Shown in pieces: positions 25,270-38,592 of a DNA stretch of 64,000 bases. This stretch comes from Nageia nagi. Taxonomy: Eukaryota; Pinophyta. The position numbers and the translations under genes were made by a program. The notes under the pieces were generated by a model, which ran no database searches, was not told where the DNA came from, and worked only from the letters and a program-made list of their open reading frames with translations. The DNA lies in assembly GCA_050084985.1 (NCBI GenBank), contig JBITNC010000001.1, forward strand, positions 120,156,001 to 120,220,000, read 5' to 3'. Within the stretch, counting starts at the first letter, position 1; each line of letters starts with the position of its first letter.

Positions 25270-25935
25270 AATATCCATGGTAAACATTTTAGCAAAGGCT
25301 ACTGGGAATGTAATATTTTTGTTACCTTTCTACCTTAAAATTATTTTCTTGTTATTTTTTATAAAGCTACAAATCAAAATAAGGTCTTGGAAGATAATCA
25401 CAATTGGTTATTTAGAAAAGGGTATTTTTATATTATTCATGGATTCTTGATCTCAACCCTCTTACTGAATATGCTAAGGGATTTTTTATTTAGATGAATT
25501 TTATGCCCTTCCATTTGAGTTATAGGATTGGAAAGCTCTTCCCAAAATTGGCGATGCAATTTTCTCATTCTTTATTTTAGATGATAAAGCCCATGAAAAA
25601 TTAGTTTTAGGTGGTAAAATGAGTAAGGTGAGAATGATAGTTTGTATGAAAACATTGAATTCATAGTCTCAATCTATTTTAATCTCTTCCAAATACCAAG
25701 AGTGGTTCTAAACTATTGAATATTAAAATTTTTCTATGCATTTCTATAGTTTCCAACAATTAAGGTACATGAAGATTTTTTTCCCAAACTTGACCTTAAG
25801 CGTATTTGATAAATCCATGAAAAAGAAAACCCAAGATAAATGTCAACCCTTTGCCATCTTGCAGGAACTTGATACAAAAATAAAGCCAACAAGTCAAGCT
25901 ATCTATTTGATCCAAGGAAGAAAAATAATTTGAAA
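25270..25935 (+). pseudogene. Possible LINE ORF1 (DUF4283-like) remnant
   Basis: Fragments in shifting frames read in an order resembling DUF4283, the N-terminal domain of plant L1 ORF1 proteins: WLFRKGYFYIIHGF, then NPLTEYAKG, FYALPFEL and WKALPKIGDAI (compare F.P......W..L..LP...W....L..IG..iG). Further downstream, LVLGGKMSKVRM follows. No zinc knuckle was found after it. Multiple stops and frameshifts. The assignment rests on residue order alone and could be wrong. Confidence 0.4.
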
Positions 25936-28285
25936 TGGTTTCTTCAACATTTTACAAGATCTAATTGCTCAACAAAAGACTACATCCCATGATAAAATCA
26001 ATGGTAACCATTTGGATACCAAAGATTTATAAGTTAATGAAAAGGCTACATCCCTTGATGGATCCCTTAAAAAGAACTACAAGACTATTTTGACACATGT
26101 AAAGGAACATCAAGCATCAACTAATTGATTTGAGAAAAGAGGAAAATGACAACTAAAGATACTTTAATAAGATCAATGAAAAATCTTTGAGGGTAAATAT
26201 TGAATTAGTGGGAGATGATTTCAAAATATGTTATTCACAAATACTATCTCAAGAGTTTGAAATGCAAAAATAATTTTTTATTTATTTAGCCAACATTAAG
26301 ATAAATAATGACTTTAGTTTCAAATAAAATATTCTCTATTATGTAGCTTTAAGGCTATTGGTTTCAAAGCAACAAAATACTTTTTTTTAATGAGTTGTAA
26401 TGGATTAAATTATTGTAATCTAGTTACATGGTCCAAAATCAAAATCTAAAACTTATTTTTGAATTTAGTATAAAAAACCTCCTTTTTTACTATTACATAC
26501 ATATATATATATATATATATAGATATTTACATATTTTAAATCCTTTTTAAATTTGAAGGGTCTTAATCTTTGTTCTAAGTGCCTAAGCTGACATAAGTAG
26601 TGTAAAATTATTAAACTATAATAAAGATGTTGGGGTTTTGAACTTGGATCTCTATTATGAAAAATTACCCATTTTACCATGATTTGGCTTTCATGGGTAG
26701 GTTTTTTATATTTTCATATATTTTACTTTATTAAGTTGTTTAAGGATTCTATGAGACTTGGGGGATTGATATTTGGACCTCCCTCCCTAGGAAGTAGCTT
26801 TGATCACAATGCTAGTCCCTTGGGCATTTATTTATTATATATTTATCTTATCATCATTTATAGTGATTCTTAGATAACGATAATGTAATTTTCAAGTCTA
26901 ATTTTTTTTAGGCAAGTTTATGTATGTGTGATTTAAAATAGCCTTAAGTATCATTTGAGAATATTATTGCATTATGTGAACCATTATAATATTTTCTTTT
27001 AGTGATTATATTTCATCCATATTTTTACTCTTGCCTAATTATTTTATCATTACATTGAGAGGAATCCTACAATGGCAGTCGAGGGGAGGCACCCAAATGT
27101 TTATCTATTAAACATTTTTTAAAAATAAAAAATAATTTAGTTGACTAATATATTTTGACAAATAATAAAAGTTAATATGAGGAGGAGAGTGGTTAGCATC
27201 GAGTTAGCTATAGGGATATCCTGGTTGGCTATTTTAAAACTCATAATTATTGAATCCCTTATTCCTAACACATATGAAAGTATTTCATTAAATAATCAAA
27301 ATCTACATATGGAATTATTGGAGAGTTATGATTCAATGAATAATGTATACGTATACTATGAAGTATCTAACTACAATGGTGAAGATATCAACATAAGATA
27401 CAACTCTAGGGTATTCTCTCTCCAACTATGATTTGATTTTGTTGACCATATTGAACCATCTTAAGGAATTATTATTAGGGCCCATTGTATTCTCTGTAAA
27501 TGTGGGTGTGTCATCCAACAACACCAAGCTCTTGTAGCCCTATCATACAAGTATAAGAACTAATCGTAAAATAGAAAATAGTGTGGTGAAAAAAGAAGTG
27601 AAAGACTATGCATATACACAAATATTTCTTGAGTTAATTTAGGAAAATAATGTAGCAGGTGTACACAAGAAAATGTTGAACCAATCTTCCACATACACCT
27701 AAATCTTAGTGTTTTTGACATGTACCACACTAACTTATTTATAGAAAGGAAGCCTTATTTATGTTTGGTTTTCTCTTGCAATGGTTTGACATTGGATGGC
27801 ATGAGAGATATCAAGAAGTGAAAATTACTTCTTCAATTTCAAATTTATTTAGGTTGTTTTATTATGTGGTATAAGCCAACTACAATGGTAAACTATGAAT
27901 TATAAGAGTTGATAGTACAAGCACATGCCAAAAAAATAGCAATACACCTACATGAAATGAATAATAAGAATAAAAGAAATAACAAAAATAAATTTGTTTA
28001 ATGATGATATTTAAATTTTATTATTTAATATTATAATTTTTATTTTATTTTTTTGATACGAGTAAAATTTAAAGCAAGTTTTAAAAAAAATAGGGCCCTA
28101 AAACCTATATTTACAAAATATTTTAAATTTTTAATAATACTAACATATGCTTCCTAGAACTAACAAGGGAGTGTTGTCATAGTTGACACAAAAAAACTAC
28201 AAGAAAATACCCTTACTATAAAACTCTTGTTAACACCATCCTCTCACTAGTTGCACCAATGAGCTCTAGTCCATTTCAAAGTTGG
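25936..28285. other. No recognised gene
   Basis: Mostly AT-rich and unassigned. It contains an (AT)n microsatellite at about 26498-26520. A small open frame (27177-27431, 84 codons) has no recognisable domain. Confidence 0.45.
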
Positions 28286-30139
28286 AGTCTTGTAACGCAT
28301 CCTCTTATTCTATACATTCAAAACCCTAAAATTTTAACCTAACTTTTTTTATTAGTTTTAAACATTTGAATGATCTAGGAATGGATTCACGCAATCCACA
28401 TGAGCTTGTTAATGCTTCTAGCTAGTCAGCACCCACATGGAAAAATTAGATAAAGTCCAAATTATGCAACCTTGATCAAATATATTTGGGTGTTCACTCC
28501 ATAATGCTCATCCTATTGAGGAGACTCCTTAAATGTGACCCCACCATTTCCACTTCAAAAACTATGTAGCAGATATTTTGGACATGATGTAGTGGTTTCC
28601 TACTCGAGGCCCATATCACTTGAGAGAATGTACATACACTAGGTTATACATCCTTACCTAGTGATAACCCTTTGAATCATAGGAGTAGATAGTTTATCCT
28701 AGGAAAACTTCCTTATGAGAGGTTAACATCACTGCCTATAGAATACTCATCATACTCCTATGTGCTTTACTACAAGTAGTATGAATACTAAATTACCTTC
28801 ACTTTGTAACTATAGTTTTATCAACTACTATCCTCATATGACACCCTATTGAGGATATGAGACACAAACCTACCCATATCTATCGCTAGGCTCACCATGG
28901 AATCTAGCATCCCCATGCCCATATCTTGGGGAACCATGGGTATCTAAATAATACCCTTAAGTGGTCTATATAGTCTAATTAATTTAAATTAAAGTTATAA
29001 AATAAAAACCACCCATGGCCTAACGATACCATATCATAGGCAAGAAGACTCAAAACAACTTATTTAGAAATTCACATAAGAAATCTAGAGTACTACAAAT
29101 ATCCCATACACATGGTACTATGTAATTAATACCACTTTCTAAAAGTTCTCATACTAATGTTTAGTAACATTCCTTGAAAGGATACTAAAGTCAGCTACTA
29201 CTATCAAGGAAGTGCGACACAAAGTGGTCCATACTCAAGGAATATTATTTTAGAATGTCATTTAGCGAGGGAGGTTCAACTAAAGAATATTACACATAGT
29301 ATTCATTATCAAATCTATCCAAAAGTTTTCTTTTTGTTTGAATTTATTCTTTTAGGGTTTTCTCTTTCATCTGGGTTGTTTTCAAGTTGACTACTCATGT
29401 ATTACAATGTCAGGTCGAGTACTAAAGAGGTGAAGAGTTTGAGGATCAGGACAACCCATTATGAATTCTTGACCAATGATGCAAATGACTATCACTCAAA
29501 ACTATTCTTATGGACCTTAGGAGGATTTGGGTCCTCCCTTCCTCGATTGTAAGTACATCTTTTATTGGTACTTTTATTCAAAATAAAAATAATAATTACA
29601 TCATGGTTCAAAGATCATTTTATACATTCTCAATAAATTAGTCTCTATTCATTTAAGAATGTAAAATGTACTATCTATTTAAATAATAATAGTTTCTTTA
29701 CATATATATATTTTTTATAACTTTAATAGCTTCTTTACTTCACCTCATACTTAAGAATTAACATCAATTTTATATACACTAAATATGAAAAATCTAAAAT
29801 CTAACTACCATAATCAAATAATTGTCAACATCAAGAAATATGAAGGGCCTCATATGAGACTTATAATTTTAGTGGTTCTTCGAAATCAATTTGAAGGGAT
29901 TTCTCTCACATAGAGGGTAGTTGTAATCCATAGTCTTTCCATACATGACCAATTTGGCATTATTCCTTTTGCAACTTAGCATAATAGTATTTATACTTTT
30001 CTTTGTTTAGAAATACATAGGTCCATCCAAAATTTTATCACTCAAAAATTGGTTATACATCTTGTGGTATAGAATTTGCAAAGACAAGGAGATTTAAGAC
30101 ATGAATTAACATTTATAAATAATTTTGACAAGTTTATTC

Positions 30140-30960
30140 AAGGCTTTATATCCAAGAGACCATAGTGTAAGTATTCAAGACTTGCATAAAGTACTTGTAG
30201 AGTGGATTCTAAATAAATACCTTCAAATAAATACAATAGAAAAATGTAAAGTCAAACTTTGCAACCTTTACCAATGTTCTCTTAGCACGAGCCATAATGT
30301 GAGCTCAAGAAAGAGGTATGGAAGTCCATCAAAGAGTAGTTGAGATGATTTCTCAATAGATATTATGGTTATGAGTGCCTATATACAAGGAATACACAAG
30401 TTTAGGAATTATTTGATAACAACGTATTGTACACAAGTTTTATGGATTGCAATGATTGGCAAGACACACATAAATTGTATTATATGAAAGGGAATGCAAA
30501 GCCAAACTCTACAACCTTTACTATAAATCCTTCAGTCTATGACACCATGCAAGCTCTAGATGAAGGTATGGAGATCCATCTAAGAGTATTTAAAAATAGT
30601 TTATCATCAGATATTATGGTTATGAAGGCCTATATGTGATACAAGATTCAGGAATTATTGAACCATAGGTAGGTTTTGTGGAATACCATGATAATAGGAT
30701 ATGCATAAAATGGATTATCTAAAAAAGGCATTGGGAGACAAGCATAATATGTTGTGATAAAGTCAAACTTTGAAACCTTTTTTGATGTTTTTCTAGTGTA
30801 TACCTTTGTGGGAATTTTGAGAAGAAGGTTTGGAAATCTACCAAAGAGTAGTTGAAATGGTTTACATCAATTATTATGGATGTAAGTTACCAAATAGTTG
30901 TGTATGCAAAATATGGGAGATTACACAATAGGGAGTAGAGCCAAAGAAATTTGCAAGGAA
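30140..30960 (+). pseudogene. Pentatricopeptide repeat (PPR) gene fragment inside an LTR
   Basis: A 70-codon open frame (30427-30639) contains KPNSTTFTINPSVYDTMQAL, then DEGMEIHLRVFKNSLSSDIM and VMKAYM, which follow the PPR long-motif pattern of PLS-class plant proteins (KPN..TF..VL.A....AL..G..IH..V.K.G...D..V..AL). Flanking sequence gives the same blocks in other frames: SIQDLHKVLVE upstream (compare SI.DA.KVF), a repeat at about 30250, WNTMIIGYA at about 30690, and another KPN..TF-type block at about 30762. Thus about three PLS triplets are present, broken by stops and short deletions. PPR proteins bind organellar RNA; this fragment cannot be functional. It lies within the long LTR, so it was captured by or inserted into it. 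Confidence 0.75.
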
Positions 30961-31449
30961 AAGTTAAAATTGGATTCTCCTCCAAGGCATGAGCTCTCAC
31001 GGACTCCCATAATAGAATTAATTGACTAGGCTCATCAATATACTAAAATACATAACATATTTGTACTCGAGACTTCCCACCAATTTAAATAAAAAAGAAA
31101 AATAATAAGATCCCACTCCTTTACTTTTTAAGGAAAATATATGGTACTAACCTTCACATGCAACATGTCAAACAAAACAATCAATATATCCCTTAAAATG
31201 GTACAAGACCTCTAACAATAATTAATTCTATGGTCCTTTATCAAATAACCCTTTCATACAACTTATTAAATAATATAAAGCAAGACTACTTTAACTAGAA
31301 ATTTTAGCTTTATTTTCTAAAATGCAAAAGAATGCACCTAGAATTTAGAGAGGGAGAGGCTTCTTTTATTCATGTAACTCTACACCCAAACCTTAAGAAT
31401 AACAATAATGAAATGATAGTAGATAGATATTTTTCCTAATGTTCCACCC

Positions 31450-31464
31450 CTCCTATTTATAGCC
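31450..31464 (-). promoter_or_regulatory. TATA box of long LTR copy 2
   Basis: On the minus strand the sequence reads GGCTATAAATAGGAGGGG, a near-ideal plant TATA box. Its position supports the minus-strand reading of this LTR. Confidence 0.5.
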
Positions 31465-32399
31465 AAGGAGGTTCAAGTATATCCAAATGAACATCTACTT
31501 ATCCCTTTAATAATTTTTGTGGTAGGTTTTATTAAAGTTGTTGATGATTGTATTGGCATTTAATACCTTGGAACCTTTTTTATTAATTGAAAAATTAATG
31601 CCAACTATTGCCCATACCTAACACAAGGAAATGAAATAAGTAGGGCCATAACTCAATTATTTTCATAAACCATTAATTATTTTTTTACATCACAAAGTGA
31701 CCTTATTCCTTTCTAACTATTATTATTTTAATTTTTTTTTACTTACTAGTAACTATAAGTAAAAATTCAAATTCAAAAGAAGGGGATATTTTTGCCTTTC
31801 CTTTTTGAATTTAAATTGCAAAAATTCACAACAAAAAATTAATCATACATCTTATCTGCGATGGTCACCTCATTCTGCAAGATAAATTGTTAATCTACAC
31901 ACACATCACAAAACACATATTAATCATGAAAATCATCATTTATAGCTAATTACTCTACCATGCAACTACATGATCTACAATGGTCATTAGCATTTGTTAG
32001 TGAACCAATGCCAATCATTTCCTCACTCTTACCCTTTTGTTCTTGTCACCAATTCATCCTTGGTTCCTTGGATCTTTTCTCACACTTTCCATCTTGATTT
32101 AATTTGTGACTTGTGTCAAAACATCTCGAAACCAACATCAAATTGACACAAATAAAGCATATCACTATTCAAAAATTATCATTATATAGCATAATTTAAA
32201 CATAGTCTCATTCAAATACTTGATAATACTCAAGCTTGAATAGTGTAATTGGGTGGATCATTACAAGTCCTTCTTATTGAAGCACTCCCAAGGAAGCTCA
32301 ATCTTTTCCTATGAAAGAATATTTGAATTCTACTTTAGGATCACTATAGGTACCTTTTTTTGTGTATAAGACAAGGTGACAATCTCCCTCTTTCCTCCA

Positions 32400-33510
32400 A
32401 TCTCTTCCTATTATACCAAGAAAATTAGGATGCTTTCAAAGCTCATATAATCATGTTCACATCTCTCTAGTTCTTTCCCTTTCCAATTCTTCCCCTTTCC
32501 TTAAAGTGTTTACACTTCATATACCACTTCTTGAATTTCATCCTTGGAATCAAGGTATGTAGCTTACCAAAACCATCTGAGTCTCTAAGATGATTTTTTA
32601 CCATAGGAATTTTTCCTCCTAAGTATGGGAGTTATATAAGTTCTCCCCTATCTCACCAACAATAGGGTCCTTATTATGATTTGGTACAATAGTCATTGGA
32701 AGTTTTGTCAAATTTTTATCCATCAATATCCATGGAGTGATTGATGGAGGCTCAATCATTAGGACCATAGCTTCTTCTACTATCTCAACCTCCTCCTCAT
32801 CATATGAATCTATATATAGAATTTCCTCCCTTTTATAGAGGAAGTCACCTCCCCATCTGAGTCTGATAGTGGATCCTCCATTTTTGAAAATATAATCACT
32901 ATCATAGGATAATCTAATGGACTATCCAAAGTTGTGGTAGAGCATAACTTGAAGTATAATATCTATAGATTCTTGTGGGCTATCTTGAGGAGGATTGGAA
33001 GTTGCTAGAGAAATGTTATTACCCTCCATGATCTCATTAGCTCAAATTATCCCAAAAACTTAATCTACCCCTGTTGACTTAGGACCTCCCCTTTATTCCT
33101 CCTAATATAGATGCTGAGTGAGTGGAAGGGAAAATAGGGTAGTTTGAACCTATACACATCATTGAGTGATATAACAAAATAAAGTGGTAGCTATAGAACT
33201 TCAAATATCACCCTTCCATTATGAAAAGCTTCATAATTACCTTAGCCACCTCATCCCAGGGGTACGGATTGACTCTTTCACATACATCAACCTTCTTTTC
33301 TTTGGTAAAGGAACCCCTTTCTTGAAGAATGCTTGTACTTTTGTTATTGGTATATTTATTTCTCTACAATGCTTCCTCCCTAAATTTGGCATGGTCATAG
33401 CCACCCCAATAAACTCAACATTGATTGAGAACTATCATCCATTTACCACCACCATACCTTCATCCCATATCTCTAACACCCATTTATACCAATTTTGGTT
33501 ATGATCGTCC
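32400..33510 (-). other. Unrecognised coding-like remnant (minus strand)
   Basis: On the minus strand a semi-open frame at about 33500-33190 includes EFIGVAMTMPNLGRKHCREI and PLPKKRRLMYVKESIRTPGM. The residue pattern looks protein-like and gag-like, but no family was identified. The plus strand also has a 106-codon frame here (33184-33504) without a recognisable domain. Confidence 0.3.
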
Positions 33511-33996
33511 AAGGTATTAATGAATCTCTCAATGCCACCATTGCATAGGATCTTCTATACCACATGGTCTTCTCTGAAATCCTCCCTAGAGGCTAGTTCC
33601 AATCTCTTTTATTATATTATCCTCCTTGCATGTAATGTGTATAATGGGTGCTTACGGGTGTTACTTACAAAATTGTATCTATGAATTGCCATCCCAATTT
33701 GCTAATCTTATCTCTTCATTTGTTTCTATCATCAACACTTATCAATATCTCAATTCATGGTGTTACTACGGAGGCCATACACATTTCACTTCTACACATA
33801 TTCTTCGTGTCCCACCATATTTCAATCATGTTTCTCACGTGAGACATTACTCTCCCCTCCCCCCTACCAGATAATTTTTATTTTGTTTATTTATTTTCAA
33901 TTTTGGAATTTTTTTTAATAGGATATGATGATTTGAAATTTGTGATTTAATATTTTGATTTATTTTTTGGAAAACTATTATGAAAAATAAGTATAG

Positions 33997-34390
33997 TGTA
34001 GATGCCTAAAAATTAATTATTATTTATTAAATAATTCATTTTATAGCATCAAGGAATATTTATTGTAAAAAAGAGGTAAAATGTACCCAAGGAAATGTAA
34101 TCAATGTAATAGAGCATTATATGATGTAAAGAGTGTCAAATATCAAGAAAGACACCACAAACAATGTAATGGAAAATGATCCTAAAAATCAAAGAGGATC
34201 AAAATGTTGCTGTAAAAGAATATCAAAGGCAACACAATTGATATCGATAGATATAAAAAGAGAGATACAAAAACATGCAAAATCATTCTATCTGACCAAC
34301 AATGGTGTTTTGTAACACCACCTCTACATAAATACCTTTCATATTGCTTGTTCACATCTTTACTTCTATTTGTAGATCTACTTTCATGCA
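33997..34390 (+). repeat. LTR of second gypsy family, copy 1
   Basis: Starts TGTAGATGCCTAAAAATTAA and ends near ...CTTTCATGCA. It aligns with the LTR at 38157-38574 and continues to match for another 200 bp into the leader (to about 34595), so this too is a 5' LTR plus leader and not a 3' LTR. The PBS itself has been deleted. The sequence TTTTGTAACACCACCT is shared by both. Confidence 0.7.
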
Positions 34391-34599
34391 GTTAGTGATG
34401 TACTTCTAAGTCATTAGCAACATGCATTTTCTATGGTGTGTTATGGTGATGGATGTATGGCATATATTATCTCATGTTGATGTGAATGTGATGAAGGTAC
34501 ATTGATTATCATGCTCATTTGATACCATATTTATGATATATGATTCAATATTATATTGTAGATAAATAGTGCTTTGCTTTATCTCTCACACATTAGTTT

Positions 34600-36000
34600 T
34601 GGTCTTCATATAGAATGTTCTTAAATTTTTCTTTAGTGAAAAAAATTCTAAAATATTTTTAGAGGATTTAAAACTAGCTTAGATATCTTAAAGACATATA
34701 TCTAAAAATTCTAGAGGTATCAATTTAGAGGCACCTAACTTATAAATCACTACTCTAAGAAAAGGATATAGGTGTCCTTAGATTGATATCTCTTGATATT
34801 TTTATATACATTTCTTTAAGCTATTTAAGCTAGCATAATTAATTGTTTATTAGTATATTATATTTTATTATAGATCACTATATTTGTAAGGATTGAAATT
34901 TTAAGATAATTTTATGCTTGTGTGTCCTATATTTTCATCCAATTATATTATAAAAACTATATACAATATTTCAATGCAATTTTTAACCATTGTTTTCTAA
35001 TTTTTGATATATATATATATTCATATCCTTTCTTACCTATTTTAAATATGTTCATATTTTAATATGGATAAAATGTAGACACCTATTGTGATAAATATAA
35101 ATACCCCTTTGAATAATGCTTTTAAACACATGTTACTAAGTGCTAATCCCCCCTTGTATCAACAAGTATTTGAGATTATCTAGCTATAACCTCTATTTTA
35201 GGTAGTTTAAATCATATGATAATGAAACTAGACCTATTGATATATCAAATAGACTAAGATTGTGACCCTTGTTTGATATCTATTGAAGATTGTTTGTTAA
35301 GCTTTGAGATCACTAGTTTATTCAACTCAAAAAGGGAGATAATAATTTATTCAAAAGGAAATAACCTAATACCTTCTAACCAATCTAAACTAGAGTGCAT
35401 ACCGATGCCTTGTTCATTGAGTAACAAAGTCTTACAAATATTAACAAAGGATGAAGAAAGAAGAAGATTGGATTCATTTTCAATCACTCAACAACTCTAT
35501 ACTATGAAGGTTAAGTATTGAACAATGTAGAGGAAGCATCCATTCATTATTTAGTACTTGTGATAACAAATGAAGCACAAATAACACCATATCACAAAAG
35601 CTCAAGAGAATATAATAGAGGAATTATCATTGAAATATTATAACCAAATTTCTTACACCATGATATTGAACAAAAAGATTTGCAACAATATATAATGTAA
35701 CTTCAATTACAATCATAGAAATATTGCCTAAATAATGTGGCAACTCCTAGTAAAAACACCTCTACTTAACCTAGAATACTTGATAGCTAGGTGCAATAGG
35801 AGACTAGATCACAATATTTCTTTTTTGATAAGCCTCCTAAAAAACCAAGTGGTAGATGACTTAGACATGGTGAAAGACATAGGAAAAGAGTGAAAAAACT
35901 TAGGAAAACCCTATATGAGTATGTACAAGAAGTTGGTTCCACTTAAGGTGGACATTTCATACTTAGAAAATAATCAACCTAAAATAAACTTTCAGTAAAA
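34600..36000. other. No recognised gene
   Basis: Presumed decayed interior of the preceding element. One 82-codon frame (35273-35521) has no recognisable domain. Confidence 0.4.
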
Positions 36001-36081
36001 AAATGAAATTTTAGTCTTTAAAAATTGAAATTTCATTTTCAGTTCAAGGACCCAAACTAAAAAATGAAATTTTCATTTTTA

Positions 36082-36216
36082 TAGAATGAAATTTTGGTTC
36101 ATAACAAATTATTTTATTTTTCAACATTAAAAAGGAATGAAATTTATTTTTAAAATGAAATTTCATTCCTTTTTAACATTAAAAAATAATGAAATTTTGT
36201 TATGAACCAAAATTTT
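36082..36216. repeat. Long imperfect hairpin (foldback, arms about 60 bp)
   Basis: The left arm includes AAATTTTGGTTCATAAC (about 36090) and AAAAAGGAATGAAATTT (about 36130). The right arm includes AAATTTCATTCCTTTTT (about 36158) and GTTATGAACCAAAATTT (36199-36215). The loop is about 10 bases (near 36145-36155). A few mismatches lie in the middle of the stem. Further copies of GAAATTTCATTTT and its complement lie just upstream (36020-36085). It could be a small foldback transposon or a source of hairpin RNA. Confidence 0.85.
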
Positions 36217-36989
36217 GTTATTTGAATTTAGTTTCAAGTTTAGCCTTGGTAAAGGCTTGGTGGGCTATGTCTTAACCTTGGAATAATAACTTCTTGTTCA
36301 TGGCAATGGGAGTGACAAATCATGACTTTCGATGAATGTTTGATTAATTTTTTTGAGGAGTTATTTTACAAAATTAAAATCAATTTTAGATCAAGGAGTA
36401 AAGATTACAAATATGTATTTCTTTTTACAATTTGATTAAATTTTGTATTTTTAAATTAATGTTCAATGAAAGTAGTCCTTAAACTTGAAAAATTAGGGTC
36501 TATTCCTTTTTTAATAACATTTTTGGGGGAATTATGAAAAATAATTATATGTGCATAATCTAAAGATAATTATCTATTTAATAATATTTCCATCAATAAT
36601 AACAGTCTTAGAAAGGCAAGAGTAGAAGTGAATGAACCCCTACAAATAGGATGGAGTGGCGAGGAGGATTAGAGTTTGAGGAGCTCAACATTGGAAGAGA
36701 TTTAGATGATGAGGATGGTGATTCAAGAGAGAATGAGGATATGATAGAGGCTGCTAGGGATGGTGGAAGAGTTATTTTTATCTAGGTAGGAAGGTCAATG
36801 GGGTTTGCAAGCATTAGTTTGTTATAGGTAAGGGGTTTTTCCTAGATTCTTATTTTGGATAGAGATTCTACATCATGCCATGTCATGAGGGAGAGTGTTC
36901 TAGGGTCCACACCAAGGGGACCTCAACTCTTGTAAGTTAAGTAGTTTACAAAGCAAGGGAGGAGATAGTAGACTCCATAGAAGGAATCA

Positions 36990-37800
36990 AGATGGAATGG
37001 TATTAGGAGGTGTAATGAGCTTCTAGAGAGAGCAAGAGGTTCGATTAGTACTTCTATCTATCTTGGCACATTTGGGACTAGGTATGGATCTTTGAGGTTT
37101 TTTGTAGAAAAGATAGTGGTTATTATGGAGAAGTACATATGTCATTCAACACATTGGGTATTGAAGCAGCATACCTATGGGATGCTAAGGCATAATACAA
37201 TGTACTACTCTTTATAGTGACTTCTAGTTTTGAATTAAGATCTGACTGATTCTTCCATCTATTTTCAAGTTTATTTCTTTATTCTTTCTTCTCTTTTGTA
37301 TGGAGGATTTTATGGGCTATTATTTATCTCTATATATAAGCCCTTGAAGTCTTGGTTTGTTTTATAGGGGTATTTATTTTCTTTTAGTTAGCAAGGAGGT
37401 AAAGTAGAGGTTTCTTTGGGTGGTTCTTCTTAGGATTTAGATTCAAGTTAGTGCTAGGAGGTGGTATGTGTCTCAGTAAAGAGTAAGAGGTCCAATAACC
37501 ACTCAATCTATTTGGTACCTATGGAACTAGGGATGCATAAGAGTTTGATGTAGCAAGGGCGTATTTCAATGAGTTGAAATATTTCTACCACTAAATAGAT
37601 CATTGGAGTGGTATTCCAAGGGGATGTTGGACTATAGTACAATGTATTTTTTTCCTACTATCTTTCAACTTGAAGCTGAACGTTAATGTACTTCTACTCA
37701 TCCATGGATTTCTTTATTTTTTCTAGCTCTATCAATATCTCTATAAAGAGATGAAGGTGAAGGGGTAGCCCCTAAAGGAATTTGGAGGTTTTGTTATCTG
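36990..37800 (+). repeat. Degenerate ~470-bp tandem duplication
   Basis: Blocks near 37010-37370 (AGAGCAAGAGGTTCGATTAGTACT, TACAATGTACTAC and a TCTCTATATATAAGC tail) recur in the same order near 37480-37800 (AGAGTAAGAGGTCCAATAACC, TACAATGTATTT, TCTCTATAAAGAG). Strongly diverged. Just upstream (36651-36785) lies a 44-codon Glu/Asp-rich frame of unknown meaning. Confidence 0.4.
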
Positions 37801-38156
37801 TGTTTGAATAATGTATCTAGTTGGAAGTTTATATTTTGCCTTAGTAAGATCGTAGTCATAGGTTGCCATTAGACATAGTAAGGAAAGCATATGCTACTAG
37901 GAAGTATTTGCACATGGTTCTAGAACTATATTGAAGATCTCAAGGCATGATGTACCCAAGGTTATTGGTTCCCTTTAAAAACCACCACCAATATTAACAA
38001 AAAAATTCTCTATTAAATAAAAAATAAAAAAGGATAAGTTTAGGTCAAACTACACATGTTGTAGATTGGTACTTTTTGAAATAATAGTTAGGGTCAATTA
38101 AAAATAAATAAAAAATATTCATGAAAAAATATTTTACACAATCTTTAGTGTGTTAG

Positions 38157-38574
38157 TGTAGATGCTTAAAAATGAATTATTATTTATTAAATAATTCATT
38201 CTATAGCATCAATGATATTTATTGTAAAAAAGGGGTTACAATATACCCAAGGCAATGTAATAAATGTAATGGACTATTGTACAATGTAAAGGGGGTTAAA
38301 TATTAGAGAAGACACCTTAAACTATGTAATGTGCAATGATCTTAAGAATCCAAGAAGGCTAGGACATTACTATATAAAGGCATCAAAAGCAACACAAAAG
38401 GGATATGAGGACATCAAATATTCCAAGAGAGATTCCAACAAATGCAAGATCACTCTATCCTACCAAAAATGGTATTTTGTAACACCACCTTTGCATAGAT
38501 ATATTAAACCCTTCATGTTGCTTTCACATATCTTTGATTCTATTTATCGATCTACTTAATCCATACACCCAACA
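38157..38574 (+). repeat. 5' LTR of second gypsy family, copy 2
   Basis: 418 bp from TGTAGATGCTTAAAAATGAA to ...ACACCCAACA. A PBS-like TGGTATCCTAGGTAG follows at 38578, and gag follows at 39.1 kb, so this is a 5' LTR on the plus strand. Copy 1 at 33997 matches it over about 600 bp, including the leader. Confidence 0.75.
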
Positions 38575-38577
38575 GTG

Positions 38578-38592
38578 TGGTATCCTAGGTAG
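38578..38592 (+). other. Primer-binding site of second gypsy family
   Basis: TGGTATCCTAGG, starting four bases after the LTR end. It shares TGGTATC with initiator-Met sites but differs after that, so the primer tRNA is not certain. Confidence 0.5.

Larger units (their letters stand above)
28291..32265 (-). repeat. Solo copy of the very long LTR (copy 2), with target-site duplication
   Basis: The ends read TGTAACGC... and ...GATCATTACA, and are flanked by AGTCT (28286-28290) and AGTCC (32266-32270), a 5-bp target-site duplication with one difference. No PBS or polypurine tract adjoins, so this looks like a solo LTR of 3,975 bp left by recombination. It aligns with copy 1 at both ends. A minus-strand TATA box (CTATAAATAGGAGG) lies at 31450-31462, about 0.8 kb from the U3 end, as expected for this direction. 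Confidence 0.55.
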
